A DNA stretch of 64,000 nt from Shinella zoogloeoides (GTDB taxonomy: Bacteria > Pseudomonadota > Alphaproteobacteria > Rhizobiales > Rhizobiaceae), in the NCBI RefSeq assembly GCF_003574625.1, contig NZ_QNUJ01000005.1, forward strand, positions 186,001 through 250,000. Direction: 5' to 3'. Under the pieces are notes generated by a model. That model saw only the letters and a list, made by a program, of their open reading frames with translations, had not been told where the DNA came from and did not search any database. Below are positions 28,100-37,625 of the stretch, piece after piece. The translations under genes were made by a program, and so were the position numbers. How positions within the stretch are numbered: position 1 is the first letter of the stretch; each line of letters begins with the position of its first letter.

Positions 28100-28112
28100 T
28101 CTTGTTCGTTCC

Positions 28113-29570
28113 TTACTTTCCGCTGCCGACCATGGAGGCCACGACCTGCGCGGCGACCTTCAGGCGCTGGCGCACGACGGAGCGGCCAAGGATGGCCATC
28201 GAGTCGAAGAGCGGCAGCGAGCGCGACGAGCCGGAGACGGCGACGAAGAGCGGGGCCACCACGACCTTGAGCTTCTTGCCGAGCCGGTCGGCGCTTGCGC
28301 GCAGTTCCGCCTCGATGCTCTCGACGGTCCATTCCGGCATCTTTTCGAGGTCCGGCTGCACCTGGTTCAGCACTTCGAGGATTTCTTCCGGCGTCGACTT
28401 CACCTTGGCGAAGGCCTCCGGCGTCAGGCCGAGGTCCGACTTCAAGAGGAAGCCGGCAAGGTCCGGCAGCTCGCCGAGCTTGGAAATGCGCGACTGCGAC
28501 AGCTTGAGGCCGTCGCGGATGCGGTTGTTCTCCATCGCCCATTCCAGCACGCGCTGCATGAAGTCTTCTTCGGTGAGCTGCTCGCGCAGCCAGCGGCCGT
28601 TCAGCCAGTCGAGCTTCTGGATGTCGAAGATCGCGCCGGCCTTGGAAAGGTTCTCCGGGTCGAACTTTTCGGCGAGCTGATCCATGGTCAGCAGTTCTTC
28701 GCCTTCGGAGATCTGGATGAAGAACAGGCCGAGGAAGTTCATCAGCGCTTCCGGCAGGTAGCCGAGCGCCGAATAGTAGGAGATCGAGGTCGGGTTCTTG
28801 CGTTTCGAGAGTTTCGACTTGTCGTGATTGCGCATCAGCGACAGGTGCATGAAGACCGGCGGCTCGAGGCCGAGATATTGATAGATGAGGATGTGCTTGG
28901 GCACCGAGGCGAGCCATTCCTCGCCGCGCGCCACATGGGTGATCTTCATCAGGTGGTCGTCGACCACGTTCGCCATGTGGTAGGTCGGCATGCCGTCGGC
29001 CTTCAGCAGAACCTGCATGTCGACCGCATCCCACGGAATCTCCACCGGGCCGTAGACGCCGTCGACGAACTTGCACGAGCCTTCGGTGGGGATCTTCATG
29101 CGCACGACATGCGGCTCGCCGGCGTCGACGCGCTTCGTCACTTCCTCGGCGGAAAGGTGGAGGCACAGGCCATCGTATTTCGGCGGCTTGCCGGCGGCGC
29201 GCTGCGCCTCGCGCATCTGCTCCAGCCGCTCGGGCGTGCAGAAACACTTGAAGCCGTGGCCGTTGGCGACGATCTTGTCGACATAGGGACGGTAGATATC
29301 CTTGCGGTCGGACTGGCGATAGGGACCGTAGGGGCCGCCGATATCGGGGCCTTCCGACCATTCCAGGCCACACCATTTCAGCGCGTCCAGCACCTTCTGC
29401 TCGAATTCCGGCGTCGAACGCGTGGCGTCCGTGTCCTCGATGCGCAGGATGAAGGTGCCGTTGTTCTTCTTGGCGAAGAGGTAGTTGAACAGCGCGATAT
29501 AGGCGGTGCCGACATGCGGCTCGCCGGTCGGAGAGGGTGCGATGCGGACGCGAACGCCGGAAGTGCTCAT
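28113..29570 (-). CDS. gltX: Glutamyl-tRNA synthetase
   Basis: Class I synthetase (485 residues) that charges tRNA-Glu. Visible are PSPTGEPHVGTAYIALFNYL (HIGH-like signature HVGT), KLSKRKN (KMSKS-like signature) and the C-terminal anticodon-binding domain. Rhizobia often have two glutamyl-tRNA synthetases, one acting on tRNA-Gln for later amidation; which of the two this is cannot be told here. Operon with lysS. Confidence 0.95.
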   Translation of the reverse strand: MSTSGVRVRIAPSPTGEPHVGTAYIALFNYLFAKKNNGTFILRIEDTDATRSTPEFEQKVLDALKWCGLEWSEGPDIGGPYGPYRQSDRKDIYRPYVDKIVANGHGFKCFCTPERLEQMREAQRAAGKPPKYDGLCLHLSAEEVTKRVDAGEPHVVRMKIPTEGSCKFVDGVYGPVEIPWDAVDMQVLLKADGMPTYHMANVVDDHLMKITHVARGEEWLASVPKHILIYQYLGLEPPVFMHLSLMRNHDKSKLSKRKNPTSISYYSALGYLPEALMNFLGLFFIQISEGEELLTMDQLAEKFDPENLSKAGAIFDIQKLDWLNGRWLREQLTEEDFMQRVLEWAMENNRIRDGLKLSQSRISKLGELPDLAGFLLKSDLGLTPEAFAKVKSTPEEILEVLNQVQPDLEKMPEWTVESIEAELRASADRLGKKLKVVVAPLFVAVSGSSRSLPLFDSMAILGRSVVRQRLKVAAQVVASMVGSGK

Positions 29571-29702
29571 GGTTGGGCCTGTCTTGACATTTCAGGAGGG
29601 GAGAGCCCGGTTTTTCGCCGTTTCGAATGGCGGCAAAAGGCTATCCATTGGGCTGGGTGAGACCATATTCAGCCCGGCGCGTCAAGAAAAACTCGGGCCC
29701 GG

Positions 29703-31475
29703 CTACTGCACCGGCCAGACGTAGAGCAGTGTCGGTACGCTGACGATGACGATGAGGACGGAGAGCGGCAGGCCGACGCGCGGATAGTCGGCGAACTTGT
29801 AGCCGCCCGGGCCCATGACCAGCGTGTTGCACTGGTGGCCGACGGGGGTGAGGAAGTCGCAGCCCGCGCCGATCGCCACGGCCATCAGGAAGGCCTCTGG
29901 CCTGTAGTGCAGGGCTCCTGCGAAGCTCGCCGCGATGGGCGCCATCACCAGCACCGTCGCGGCATTGTTGAGGAAGGGCGTCACCGCCATCGCGGTCAGC
30001 AGGATGAGAGTGAGCGCGCCGAAGGGCGGCAGATGCACGGCGATGTCGCCGAGCCAGCCGGCGATGAGTTCGCTGGCGCCCGTCGTGCGCAGGCTGTCGG
30101 AAACGGGGATGAGCGCGGCCAGCATGACGAGGATCGGCCCGTCCAGCGCCGCATAGGCCTCGCGCAGCGGCACGGCGCGGAACAGCACCATGGCAACGGC
30201 GGCGGCGAAGAAGCCGGTGGCGACCGGCACGAGGCCGAGCGCGGTGGAGGCCATGGCGGCGATCAGCACCAGGACGGGGATGATCGCCTTGCGCGGCGCG
30301 CCGAGCAGGATCTCGCGCTGGGCGAGGGGGAGCAGGCCGAGTTCAGGCAGCAGCGTCGGCAGCGCCCGGTTGTTGCCCTGCACCACGATCACGTCGCCGG
30401 GGCGAAGGCGCACCTCGGAAAGCTTTTCGCGCAGGCGCTGGCCCTGCCGGCTGACGGCGAGCAGGTTGATGCCGTAGGAATGGAACAGCGCGATGGAGCG
30501 CGCGGAAATGTCGATGAGGCGGGACTCGTTGCCGACGACGACCTCGATGGCGCTGATCTCGCCGGCCTCGCCGCGCCCGGCACGGATCGGCTGGCCGGAG
30601 AGCGTCAGGCCGGCGGTGGAGACGACCTTGTCGAGGGCGCTCGCGGTGCCTTCCATGAGGATCGTGTCGTTCGCCATGAGGCGCACGTCCGGCAGGGGCG
30701 TCAGATGCACATGGCCGCGGATGATCGAGGTCGCGATCACGTCGCCGTCGCCGTTGCGCAGCACCTCGTTGAGCGACTTGCCGATGGCGGGCGAGCCTTC
30801 CACCACCGTCGCGTCGGAGGAATAGGCGGCCGCTTCCAGCGATTCCTCGATGCTGGCGTTCTTGTTGGTGCGCTCGGGCACGATGCGGTTGAAGAACAGC
30901 ATGAAGAGGATGCCGCAGACCGTCAGCGTCGCGCCGACCGGCGTGAAGTCGAACATGGTGAAGCTCTCGCCGCCGATCTCCTGGCGAAGGCGCGAGACGA
31001 CGATGTTGGGCGAGGTGCCGATCTGCGTCATCAGGCCGCCGAGGAGGGCGGCGAAGGCCATCGGCATCAGGAACTTCGAGGCGGGCGTGCCGGATTTGCG
31101 GGCAAACTGGAAGGCGAGCGGCATCATGATGGCGAGCGCGCCGATATTCTTGATGAAGGCCGAGAGCACCGCGACGGAGACCAGCAGCAGGGCGAGCTGG
31201 CTGCGCTTGGAGGTGAGGTTCGGGAAGAAGCGCTTGACCGCGAGGTTGACGATGCCGGAGCGGGCGACCGCCGCGCTCACCATCAGCGCGCTGCCGACGA
31301 TGATGACGATATCGTCGGAAAAGCCGGAAAACGCCTTGTCGAAGGGCACGATGCCGACGGCGAGCGCCAGCAGCAGCGAACAGCAGGCGACGAGATCGTA
31401 GCGGAACCTTCCCCATATGAACGCCGCCATCATGAGCCCGATGACGACGAAGGCGGAGGTCTGCTCAAGGGTCAT
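29703..31475 (-). CDS. SLC13-type permease with TrkA-C domains
   Basis: A 590-residue inner-membrane protein of the divalent anion/sodium symporter class. Two hydrophobic blocks (about residues 5-190 and 400-585) flank a cytosolic middle with two TrkA-C (RCK-C) domains, around SLNEVLRNGDGDVIATSIIR and RSIALFHSYGINLLAVSRQG. Such proteins are often annotated as sulfate/dicarboxylate or unknown anion transporters. Substrate is unknown. Single gene. Confidence 0.85.
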   Translation of the reverse strand: MTLEQTSAFVVIGLMMAAFIWGRFRYDLVACCSLLLALAVGIVPFDKAFSGFSDDIVIIVGSALMVSAAVARSGIVNLAVKRFFPNLTSKRSQLALLLVSVAVLSAFIKNIGALAIMMPLAFQFARKSGTPASKFLMPMAFAALLGGLMTQIGTSPNIVVSRLRQEIGGESFTMFDFTPVGATLTVCGILFMLFFNRIVPERTNKNASIEESLEAAAYSSDATVVEGSPAIGKSLNEVLRNGDGDVIATSIIRGHVHLTPLPDVRLMANDTILMEGTASALDKVVSTAGLTLSGQPIRAGRGEAGEISAIEVVVGNESRLIDISARSIALFHSYGINLLAVSRQGQRLREKLSEVRLRPGDVIVVQGNNRALPTLLPELGLLPLAQREILLGAPRKAIIPVLVLIAAMASTALGLVPVATGFFAAAVAMVLFRAVPLREAYAALDGPILVMLAALIPVSDSLRTTGASELIAGWLGDIAVHLPPFGALTLILLTAMAVTPFLNNAATVLVMAPIAASFAGALHYRPEAFLMAVAIGAGCDFLTPVGHQCNTLVMGPGGYKFADYPRVGLPLSVLIVIVSVPTLLYVWPVQ

Positions 31476-31737
31476 ATGTCAGTCCGTGCGGCGGGGTGAG
31501 GCGCGGCATGAATTCCCTTGAGGCCCTGCCGGTTCCGCTGCGATCAGCGCAACCGTCCAAAACTTTCGCGGAACAATCCACCCGTCCGAAGATTTGCCAA
31601 GAGAAGGCGGGCCGTGTCAACCGGACACGACGGAGATGGAGAACACGGGGATTTTTCCGGTTTCTCCCCGTGGCCGACGAAACGGCAGGCGAGCTCCCAA
31701 CCCGTCCGGCCCGTCTTCGACGGTTCCCAAAACAAAC

Positions 31738-31759
31738 CGGCGGGGTGAAGGCCCCGCCG
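31738..31759 (-). terminator. Terminator of the TerC gene
   Basis: CGGCGGGG (31738-31745) pairs with CCCCGCCG (31752-31759). On the minus strand it is followed by GTTTGTTTTGGG, a T-rich run, so it terminates the terC transcript. Confidence 0.8.
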
Positions 31760-31767
31760 TTCCTGTT

Positions 31768-32517
31768 TCAATGGCCCGCGCCCCTGCTCTTCTGCCGGGC
31801 ATTGCGCGAGAGCATGTTCAGCAACTCGACGAGTGCCGAGAAGGCCATGGCGGCGTAGATGTAGCCCTTGGGCACATGGAAGCCCATGCCTTCGGCGATC
31901 AGCGTCGTGCCGATCATCAGCAGGAAGGCCAGCGCCAGCATGACGATGGTCGGGTTCTTCTCGATGAAGTTGGCGAGCGGCGTCGCGGCCAGCAGCATGA
32001 CGGCGACGGCCACGAGCACGGCGACCACCATGATCGGCAGGTGCGGCGTCATGCCGACGGCGGTGATGATGCTGTCGATCGAGAAGACGAGGTCGAGGAT
32101 CAGGATCTGGCCTATGGCGGCGGCGAACGACGTGGTGACCGCGCCGCCGACCATGTCCTCCTTGTGGTCGACCGGGTCGACATTGTGGTGGATCTCCTTC
32201 GTCGCCTTCCAGACGAGGAAGAGGCCGCCGGCGATCAGGATCATGTCCTTCCACGAGAAGCCGTGGTCGAACAGCGTGAAGACCGGCGTCGTCAGCTGGA
32301 CGATCCAGGCGACGGTGCCGAGCAGCGCAAGACGCATGACAAGCGCAAGGCCGATGCCGATGCGGCGGGCCTGCACGCGATGTTCGGCGGGCAGCTTGTT
32401 GGTCAGGATCGAGATGAAGATGAGGTTGTCGATGCCGAGAACCACTTCCATCACGACGAGCGTGACGAGTGCGATCCAGGCGGCCGGGTCTTGCACGAGC
32501 GCAAGAATGCTGTCCAT
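31768..32517 (-). CDS. TerC family integral membrane protein
   Basis: A 249-residue multi-spanning protein of the TerC family. Several members export manganese or insert metals for exported proteins. The acidic intramembrane motifs are present: [17 protein letters not shown] near residue 20 and [12 protein letters not shown] near residue 125. GAGGAAAG precedes ATG 32517; an ATG six codons upstream lacks a ribosome binding site. No yybP-ykoY riboswitch is visible upstream. Confidence 0.9.
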   Translation of the reverse strand: MDSILALVQDPAAWIALVTLVVMEVVLGIDNLIFISILTNKLPAEHRVQARRIGIGLALVMRLALLGTVAWIVQLTTPVFTLFDHGFSWKDMILIAGGLFLVWKATKEIHHNVDPVDHKEDMVGGAVTTSFAAAIGQILILDLVFSIDSIITAVGMTPHLPIMVVAVLVAVAVMLLAATPLANFIEKNPTIVMLALAFLLMIGTTLIAEGMGFHVPKGYIYAAMAFSALVELLNMLSRNARQKSRGAGH

Positions 32518-32651
32518 CCGGTCTTTCCTCTCCATGAATACGGGTATGGACTTCCGTATTTATGCAGAATCCGGCCGCTGACAAGCGAGCGGGCCGCCGT
32601 TCCGGCGAATATCACGATTTCGTCATCCGATGCGCGGGTTTCCGGCGCTTC

Positions 32652-33311
32652 TCAAGGCTTCGCGCCGTAGGCGGCGAGGAACATGCGGATGGCGGAGGTG
32701 ACGTTCTTCTCGATCGTCGCCCGCGACGGCACCTCTTCCATCGCGCCGAAGATGCGCGGCTTGAAGAGGCCGACCGTGGTGAGCTCGATGAACTGCTTGG
32801 CGGCATGCGTGGTATCCTCGCATGCGATGATGCCCTCGGCCGCCTGGCGGTCGAGATATTCCTGCAGCACCGAGACGGGATTGATCGGCGTCGCGGAAAA
32901 GAAGCGACTACAGAGCATCGGCAGGCGATGGTTGGCGGCGATCACCATGCGCATGGCGCGGATCGTCTGGTCCGCCGTCATGTGGGTGGCGAAGAGCACG
33001 CCGAAATCGGCCAGCGTCTCGGTGATCGGCTTCTTTCCGTCGAGCACGTGGCGGACCGTCTCGGTGATCCGGTTGCGCTCGCGCTCGATCATGTAGCCGA
33101 ACAGGTCTTCCTTGTTCTCGAAATAAACGTAGATCGTGCCCTTGGAGACGCCGGCGGCGCGCGTGATGTCGTTCATGCTGGCCGCTTCGAAGCCCTGCTC
33201 CATGAACACGCGCTTGGCCCCGTCGAGGATCTGCTCGCGCTTGGCGGGGTCCTCGCCCGCCACGCGGCGACCCGCATGGGGGGCAGCCATCTTGTCTTCC
33301 GTCGTATGCAT
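32652..33311 (-). CDS. TetR/AcrR family repressor
   Basis: Dimeric DNA-binding repressor, 219 residues from ATG 33311. The N-terminal helix-turn-helix domain shows [19 protein letters not shown] and [20 protein letters not shown] (about residues 24-65), and the C-terminal part resembles the TetR_C ligand domain. It is divergent from the EmrAB-like pump, with two palindromes in the shared region (33349-33364 and 33405-33420), so it most probably represses both. Another in-frame ATG (33290) is a possible start. Confidence 0.9.
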   Translation of the reverse strand: MHTTEDKMAAPHAGRRVAGEDPAKREQILDGAKRVFMEQGFEAASMNDITRAAGVSKGTIYVYFENKEDLFGYMIERERNRITETVRHVLDGKKPITETLADFGVLFATHMTADQTIRAMRMVIAANHRLPMLCSRFFSATPINPVSVLQEYLDRQAAEGIIACEDTTHAAKQFIELTTVGLFKPRIFGAMEEVPSRATIEKNVTSAIRMFLAAYGAKP

Positions 33312-33348
33312 CTCCGTTCCCGTGCGCAAAGCCTGATGTGAAGTATTT

Positions 33349-33364
33349 CGAACCACCCGGTTCG
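33349..33364. promoter_or_regulatory. TetR operator 1
   Basis: CGAACCACCCGGTTCG has perfect 6-bp arms CGAACC/GGTTCG around ACCC. It lies 38 bases before the TetR gene start, where it can block that promoter. Confidence 0.65.
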
Positions 33365-33404
33365 ATTTCACTTGATATGCGGGAAAAAGAGGACTATGTC
33401 AAAT

Positions 33405-33420
33405 CGAACCGAACGGTTCA
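33405..33420. promoter_or_regulatory. TetR operator 2
   Basis: CGAACCGAACGGTTCA repeats the GAACC-N4-GGTTC pattern of the site 56 bp away, about 40 bases before the emrA-like start. It is followed by a half-site copy, GTTCAG. Confidence 0.65.
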
Positions 33421-33459
33421 GTTCAGTTAATTTTTAAATTTCACCCCGAGAATGGTGGC

Positions 33460-34671
33460 ATGCGCATGTCGACTTCCCATGGCGCCGGCACGGCGAAGGT
33501 TCGCCCGGTCAACGACGATTTTGAGGCCGAGACCGCGGAGGCCCGGCCGGTGACGACGGCGGAGGCCGCGGCGCCCGAGGCCGTGGCCGCGCAGCCCGAG
33601 AAGAAGAAGGGCGGCCGCCGCATGATGCTGCCGATCCTCGGTCTTGCGTTGCTCGCCGCCGCCGGCTGGTACGGCTACCAGTGGTGGACGCATGGTCGCT
33701 TCATGATCTCGACCGACGACGCCTATATCGAGGGCGACATCGCCTCGATCTCGCCGAAGGTCTCCGGCTATGTGGCCGCGGTCAATGTCGTCGCCAACCA
33801 GACGGTCAAGGCGGGCGAGCCGCTCGTCACGCTCGACGACGGCGACTATCGTCTTGCCAAGGAGCAGGCCGAGGCGCAGATCGCCACCCAGAAGCTCGCG
33901 CTCGACCGCATCGACGCGCAGATCGACGGCGCGAAGGCGAGCCTTGCCCAGGCGGAAGCCCAGAAGACCGCCTACCAGGCCGCGCTCAACGGCGCGGAAG
34001 TCGCCGAAAAGCGCGCCAAGGAACTGAATGCCAAGGCCGTCGGCACAACCGCCTCGCTCGACAGCGCCACGGTGGCGCTCGACCAGGCCAAGGCGAACCT
34101 CGTCGGCGCGGATGCCAATATCGTGTCCGCAAAGGCGAATATCGCTGTCCTCCAGGCCCAGCGCGCCGAATCCGAGAGCGGCATCCGCACGCTCGAGCTT
34201 GCCCGCGACAAGGCCGCGCGCGACCTCGGCTTCACCGTGCTGAAGGCGCCCTATGACGGCGTCGTCGGCAATGTCTCCGTGCAGGTCGGCGATCTCGTCT
34301 CGGCCGGCCAGCGCCTTGCCGCGCTGGTTCCGGTGACGGACCTCTATGTCGAGGCGAACTTCAAGGAAACGCAGATCGCCCATCTCGTGCCCGGCTCGAA
34401 GGTGCACCTGCATGTCGACGCCTATGAGGACGATGACATCCTCGGCACCGTGTCCTCGATCGCGCCGGCTTCCGGCTCGGTCTTCTCGCTGCTGCCGGCG
34501 GAGAACGCGACGGGCAATTTCACCAAGGTCACGCAGCGCGTGCCGGTCCGCATCGCCCTTCCGAAGGAAGCGCTGGACAGCGGCAAGCTTCGTGCGGGCC
34601 TGAGCGTGGTCGTCGATGTCGACAGCCGCACGGCCCCCGCGGGCTCGGCGGTCGCCGCGACGGCCGAGTAA
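33460..34671 (+). CDS. HlyD/EmrA-type membrane fusion protein
   Basis: Periplasmic adaptor of a three-part efflux pump, 403 residues. It has a cytosolic N-terminus rich in Ala and Glu, one membrane segment (MLPILGLALLAAAGWYGYQW, about residues 57-76), then a barrel-sandwich domain (DDAYIEGDIASISPKVSGYV), a long alpha-helical hairpin of about residues 135-250 and a C-terminal beta barrel. It precedes the DHA2 exporter and is controlled by the divergent TetR gene. The start has two ATGs three codons apart (33460 and 33466). Confidence 0.92.
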   Translation: MRMSTSHGAGTAKVRPVNDDFEAETAEARPVTTAEAAAPEAVAAQPEKKKGGRRMMLPILGLALLAAAGWYGYQWWTHGRFMISTDDAYIEGDIASISPKVSGYVAAVNVVANQTVKAGEPLVTLDDGDYRLAKEQAEAQIATQKLALDRIDAQIDGAKASLAQAEAQKTAYQAALNGAEVAEKRAKELNAKAVGTTASLDSATVALDQAKANLVGADANIVSAKANIAVLQAQRAESESGIRTLELARDKAARDLGFTVLKAPYDGVVGNVSVQVGDLVSAGQRLAALVPVTDLYVEANFKETQIAHLVPGSKVHLHVDAYEDDDILGTVSSIAPASGSVFSLLPAENATGNFTKVTQRVPVRIALPKEALDSGKLRAGLSVVVDVDSRTAPAGSAVAATAE

Positions 34672-34692
34672 CTTTCGGATCCAACGTTTACC

Positions 34693-34732
34693 GCATCCTG
34701 CGGCCGGGTGACGACACCCGGCCGCAGGATGC
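34693..34732 (+). repeat. 18-bp-stem hairpin between emrA and emrB
   Basis: GCATCCTGCGGCCGGGTG (34693-34710) is the exact complement of 34715-34732 with the 4-base loop ACGA. It is in the 82-base gap between the two pump genes and has no T run, so it is more likely an RNA-processing or stability element than a terminator. Confidence 0.85.
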
Positions 34733-34753
34733 TCCAGCAAGGGAGCGCGGGCT

Positions 34754-36346
34754 ATGGCCGCGACCGCTCAACCGACTGCCGGCGCATTTGCGGGCGCGCC
34801 CGCCCATGCCGACAAGGTTCCCGTCCGCCGCGTCATCGCGTTCTTCGCGATGGTCTTCGGCATGTTCATGTCGATCCTCGACATCCAGATCGTCTCGGCC
34901 TCGCTGTCGGAGATCCAGGCGGGCCTCGGCGCGGGCGCGGACGAGATCGCCTGGGTGCAGACCTCCTACCTGATCGCCGAAGTCATCATGATCCCGCTGT
35001 CCGGCACGCTGGCGCGCATCGTCTCGACGCGCGTGCTGTTCAGCTTCTCGGCCGCCGGCTTCACCATCGCCAGCGCCCTTGCGGCGACCGCGACGAATAT
35101 CGACCAGATGATCGTCTACCGCGCCATCCAGGGCTTCATCGGCGGCGGCATGATCCCGTCGGTCTTCGCGGCGGCCTTCACCATCTTCCCGCCCTCCAAG
35201 CGTTCCGTCGTCTCGCCGATGATCGGCCTCGTCGCGACGCTCGCGCCGACCATCGGCCCGACGGTCGGCGGCTATCTCAGCCATGCCTTCTCCTGGCACT
35301 GGCTGTTCCTCGTCAACATCATTCCCGGCATCATCGTCACGGTCCTGACCTTCAACCTGATCGATTTCGACAAGCCGGAATTCGGCCTGATGAAGCGCTT
35401 CGACTGGTGGGGGCTCATCTCCATGGCGGTGTTCCTCGGCTCGCTCGAATACGTGCTGGAAGAGGGCAACAACAAAGACTGGTTCAGCGACGAGCATATC
35501 GTGCTCGGCTCTGTCGCCGTCGCCATCGGCGCCATCGTCTTCTTCTGGCGGGCCTTCAAGGTGCCGTTCCCGGTGGTGGACCTGCGCGCCTTCGCCAACC
35601 GCAACTTCGCCTTCGGCTCGGTCTTCTCCTTCGTCATGGGCATCGGGCTCTATGGCCTCACCTATCTCTATCCGCTCTATCTCGGGCGCATCCGCGGCTA
35701 CGATTCGCTGATGATCGGCGAGACGATGTTCGTCTCGGGCCTTGCCATGTTCTGCACCGCGCCGATCGCCGGCATGATGTCTTCGCGGCTCGATCCGCGC
35801 GTCATGATGATGATGGGCTTCGGCGGCTTTGCGCTCGGCACATGGTCGATGACGCAGCTCACCGCCGACTGGGATTTCTACGAGCTGCTTGTGCCGCAGA
35901 TCCTGCGCGGCGTCTCGCTGATGATCTGCATGGTGCCGATCAACAACGTGGCGCTCGGCACGCTGCCGCCCGACCGCATCCGCAATGCGTCCGGCCTCTT
36001 CAACCTGACGCGAAACCTCGGCGGCGCCGTGGGCCTTGCGGTCATCAACACCATCCTCACCCAGCGTTCGCAGGAGCATTATCTGCGCCTGTCCGAGCAT
36101 GTGCAGTGGGGCAATCCGGTCGCCGTCGAGCAATTGCGCAACATGGCCTCGAACTTCTCCGCCCATGGCCTCGACGGGCCGACCATCGCCATCAAGCAGA
36201 TGGCCGGCATGGTGCAGCAGCAAGCCTATATCCTGTCCTTCATCGATATCTTCCTGCTCCTGACCGTCCTCTTCGGCTCGCTCGTCGTCTGCGCCTTCGC
36301 GATCAGCAAACCGCAATCGGGTGTCGGGGGCGGGGGCGGGCACTGA
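34754..36346 (+). CDS. DHA2-family MFS drug exporter (EmrB-like)
   Basis: A 530-residue inner-membrane proton antiporter with 14 predicted membrane segments (MFS motif region LDIQIVSASLSEIQAGLG near residue 40; IPLSGTLARI near residue 80). It works with the fusion protein upstream to export hydrophobic toxins. Substrates are unknown. The ATG is preceded by GGAGCGCGGGCT. Repeated glycines end the chain (GGGGGH). Confidence 0.92.
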   Translation: MAATAQPTAGAFAGAPAHADKVPVRRVIAFFAMVFGMFMSILDIQIVSASLSEIQAGLGAGADEIAWVQTSYLIAEVIMIPLSGTLARIVSTRVLFSFSAAGFTIASALAATATNIDQMIVYRAIQGFIGGGMIPSVFAAAFTIFPPSKRSVVSPMIGLVATLAPTIGPTVGGYLSHAFSWHWLFLVNIIPGIIVTVLTFNLIDFDKPEFGLMKRFDWWGLISMAVFLGSLEYVLEEGNNKDWFSDEHIVLGSVAVAIGAIVFFWRAFKVPFPVVDLRAFANRNFAFGSVFSFVMGIGLYGLTYLYPLYLGRIRGYDSLMIGETMFVSGLAMFCTAPIAGMMSSRLDPRVMMMMGFGGFALGTWSMTQLTADWDFYELLVPQILRGVSLMICMVPINNVALGTLPPDRIRNASGLFNLTRNLGGAVGLAVINTILTQRSQEHYLRLSEHVQWGNPVAVEQLRNMASNFSAHGLDGPTIAIKQMAGMVQQQAYILSFIDIFLLLTVLFGSLVVCAFAISKPQSGVGGGGGH

Positions 36347-36422
36347 GCCCGCCCGAAACCCTCTTGCCGGGACATCGGTCCGTCCGCCAGAATGGCGGCG
36401 TGATCGATGCCCGGAGGCCCGC

Positions 36423-37535
36423 ATGCCGTTCAATCCCACCCGCCGCCATCTCCTGACAGCCGCGGGCGGCCTCGGCCTTTCCCTCGCCCTGCCGAGGCTC
36501 GCGATTGCCGCCGGGGCGCAGCGTCCCGTGACGGACGCGACCTTCCTCTTCTCCTGCGATGTCCATGCCTGCCTCGTTTCCGCTGACGGCCTCAGTCCGG
36601 ATTGCGCGGCCGAGGGCAAGACGGATGCCGCGCTGCTGCGGCATGTCGCGGCGGTCAATGCGGTCGGCGGCCTCGTCTGGCCGGCGGTCATCGACGGCAA
36701 GCCCTCCGGCCTTGCGAGCGCCGGCGCGCCCATCGCCGCGCCCCTCGGCCTCGTGCTTGGCGGCGACATGACGGATGATGGCGGCGGGCAGGTGAAGGTG
36801 CCGGGCGAGGGGTGGCAGCTCCAGCAATTCACCAGCCGCTACCAGCAGGGCACCGGGCCGGATCGGGTGCACTACCCGGTCTATAACGGCCTCGGCAATC
36901 ACGACCTCGACCAGGACGGCGTGCCGCCACATGTCGACTGGTATCGCCGGGAGCTGCGCGACTATGTCGAGCTCAACCATCGCTCCACGGTCTTCTATAA
37001 GGCGCCGGTGCCGGTGACGAACTACGATCTCGATTCGGACAACTATTCCTGGGACTGGGGCGGGCTGCACCTCATCCAGCTCCAGCGCTTCGGCGGAGAC
37101 GATACGAAGGGGGCGATCAGCGGCCTCAACTGGCTGCAGCAGGACCTTGCAACCTATGCCGCAGACGGCCGGCCCGTCGTGCTCTTCCAGCATTACGGCT
37201 GGGACCATTTCTCCACCGAGCACTGGGACCCGGCGGCGAAGACCTTCGATCCGACCGGCGCGGGTCCCGCGCACTGGTGGAGCGACGAGGAGCGCGCCGC
37301 CCTCCTTGCCGCCCTCAAGGGCTACAATGTCGCCGGCATCTTCCATGGCCACGAGCATCCGACGCCGATGATCTACAACCGCGAGGGCTACGATATCTTC
37401 AAGCCCATCGCCGCCTTCCTCGGCGGCCTCGCGCTGGTGCGCGTCACCGACACCTTCATGGACGTCGCCCTGGCGAAGGCCGGCGAGAACCCCGCCGATC
37501 TCCTCTTTACCCACGCCTTCAGCAAGCGTCTCTAG
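36423..37535 (+). CDS. Tat-exported metallophosphoesterase
   Basis: A 370-residue calcineurin-like phosphoesterase. The N-terminus TRRHLLTAAGGLGLSLALP is a twin-arginine signal. Metal-binding motifs include LFSCDVHACL, GLGNHDLDQDG (GNHD), LFQHYGW and HGHEHPTP (GHEH). The substrate (phosphodiester, phospholipid or nucleotide) is unknown. CGGAGG precedes the ATG. It is a single gene between the pump and the xylose operon. Confidence 0.88.
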   Translation: MPFNPTRRHLLTAAGGLGLSLALPRLAIAAGAQRPVTDATFLFSCDVHACLVSADGLSPDCAAEGKTDAALLRHVAAVNAVGGLVWPAVIDGKPSGLASAGAPIAAPLGLVLGGDMTDDGGGQVKVPGEGWQLQQFTSRYQQGTGPDRVHYPVYNGLGNHDLDQDGVPPHVDWYRRELRDYVELNHRSTVFYKAPVPVTNYDLDSDNYSWDWGGLHLIQLQRFGGDDTKGAISGLNWLQQDLATYAADGRPVVLFQHYGWDHFSTEHWDPAAKTFDPTGAGPAHWWSDEERAALLAALKGYNVAGIFHGHEHPTPMIYNREGYDIFKPIAAFLGGLALVRVTDTFMDVALAKAGENPADLLFTHAFSKRL

Positions 37536-37575
37536 GGCCCGTAAAACCGGCCTCCGGACCTTGCCTGAAAATTTC

Positions 37576-37591
37576 TGATTTACGTACATCA
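37576..37591. promoter_or_regulatory. LacI-type operator before the xylose operon
   Basis: TGATTTACGTACATCA is a palindrome centred on CG (14 of 16 positions), 34 bases before the regulator start. It suggests autoregulation of the lacI-xylB-xylA operon. Confidence 0.7.
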
Positions 37592-37625
37592 AAAAATCCT
37601 CTAAGGCTCTCGCCACGGAGGAGAG

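Noticed and set aside
32518-32651. Possible manganese (yybP-ykoY) riboswitch before terC
   Set aside because: No conserved core is visible in the short upstream region.
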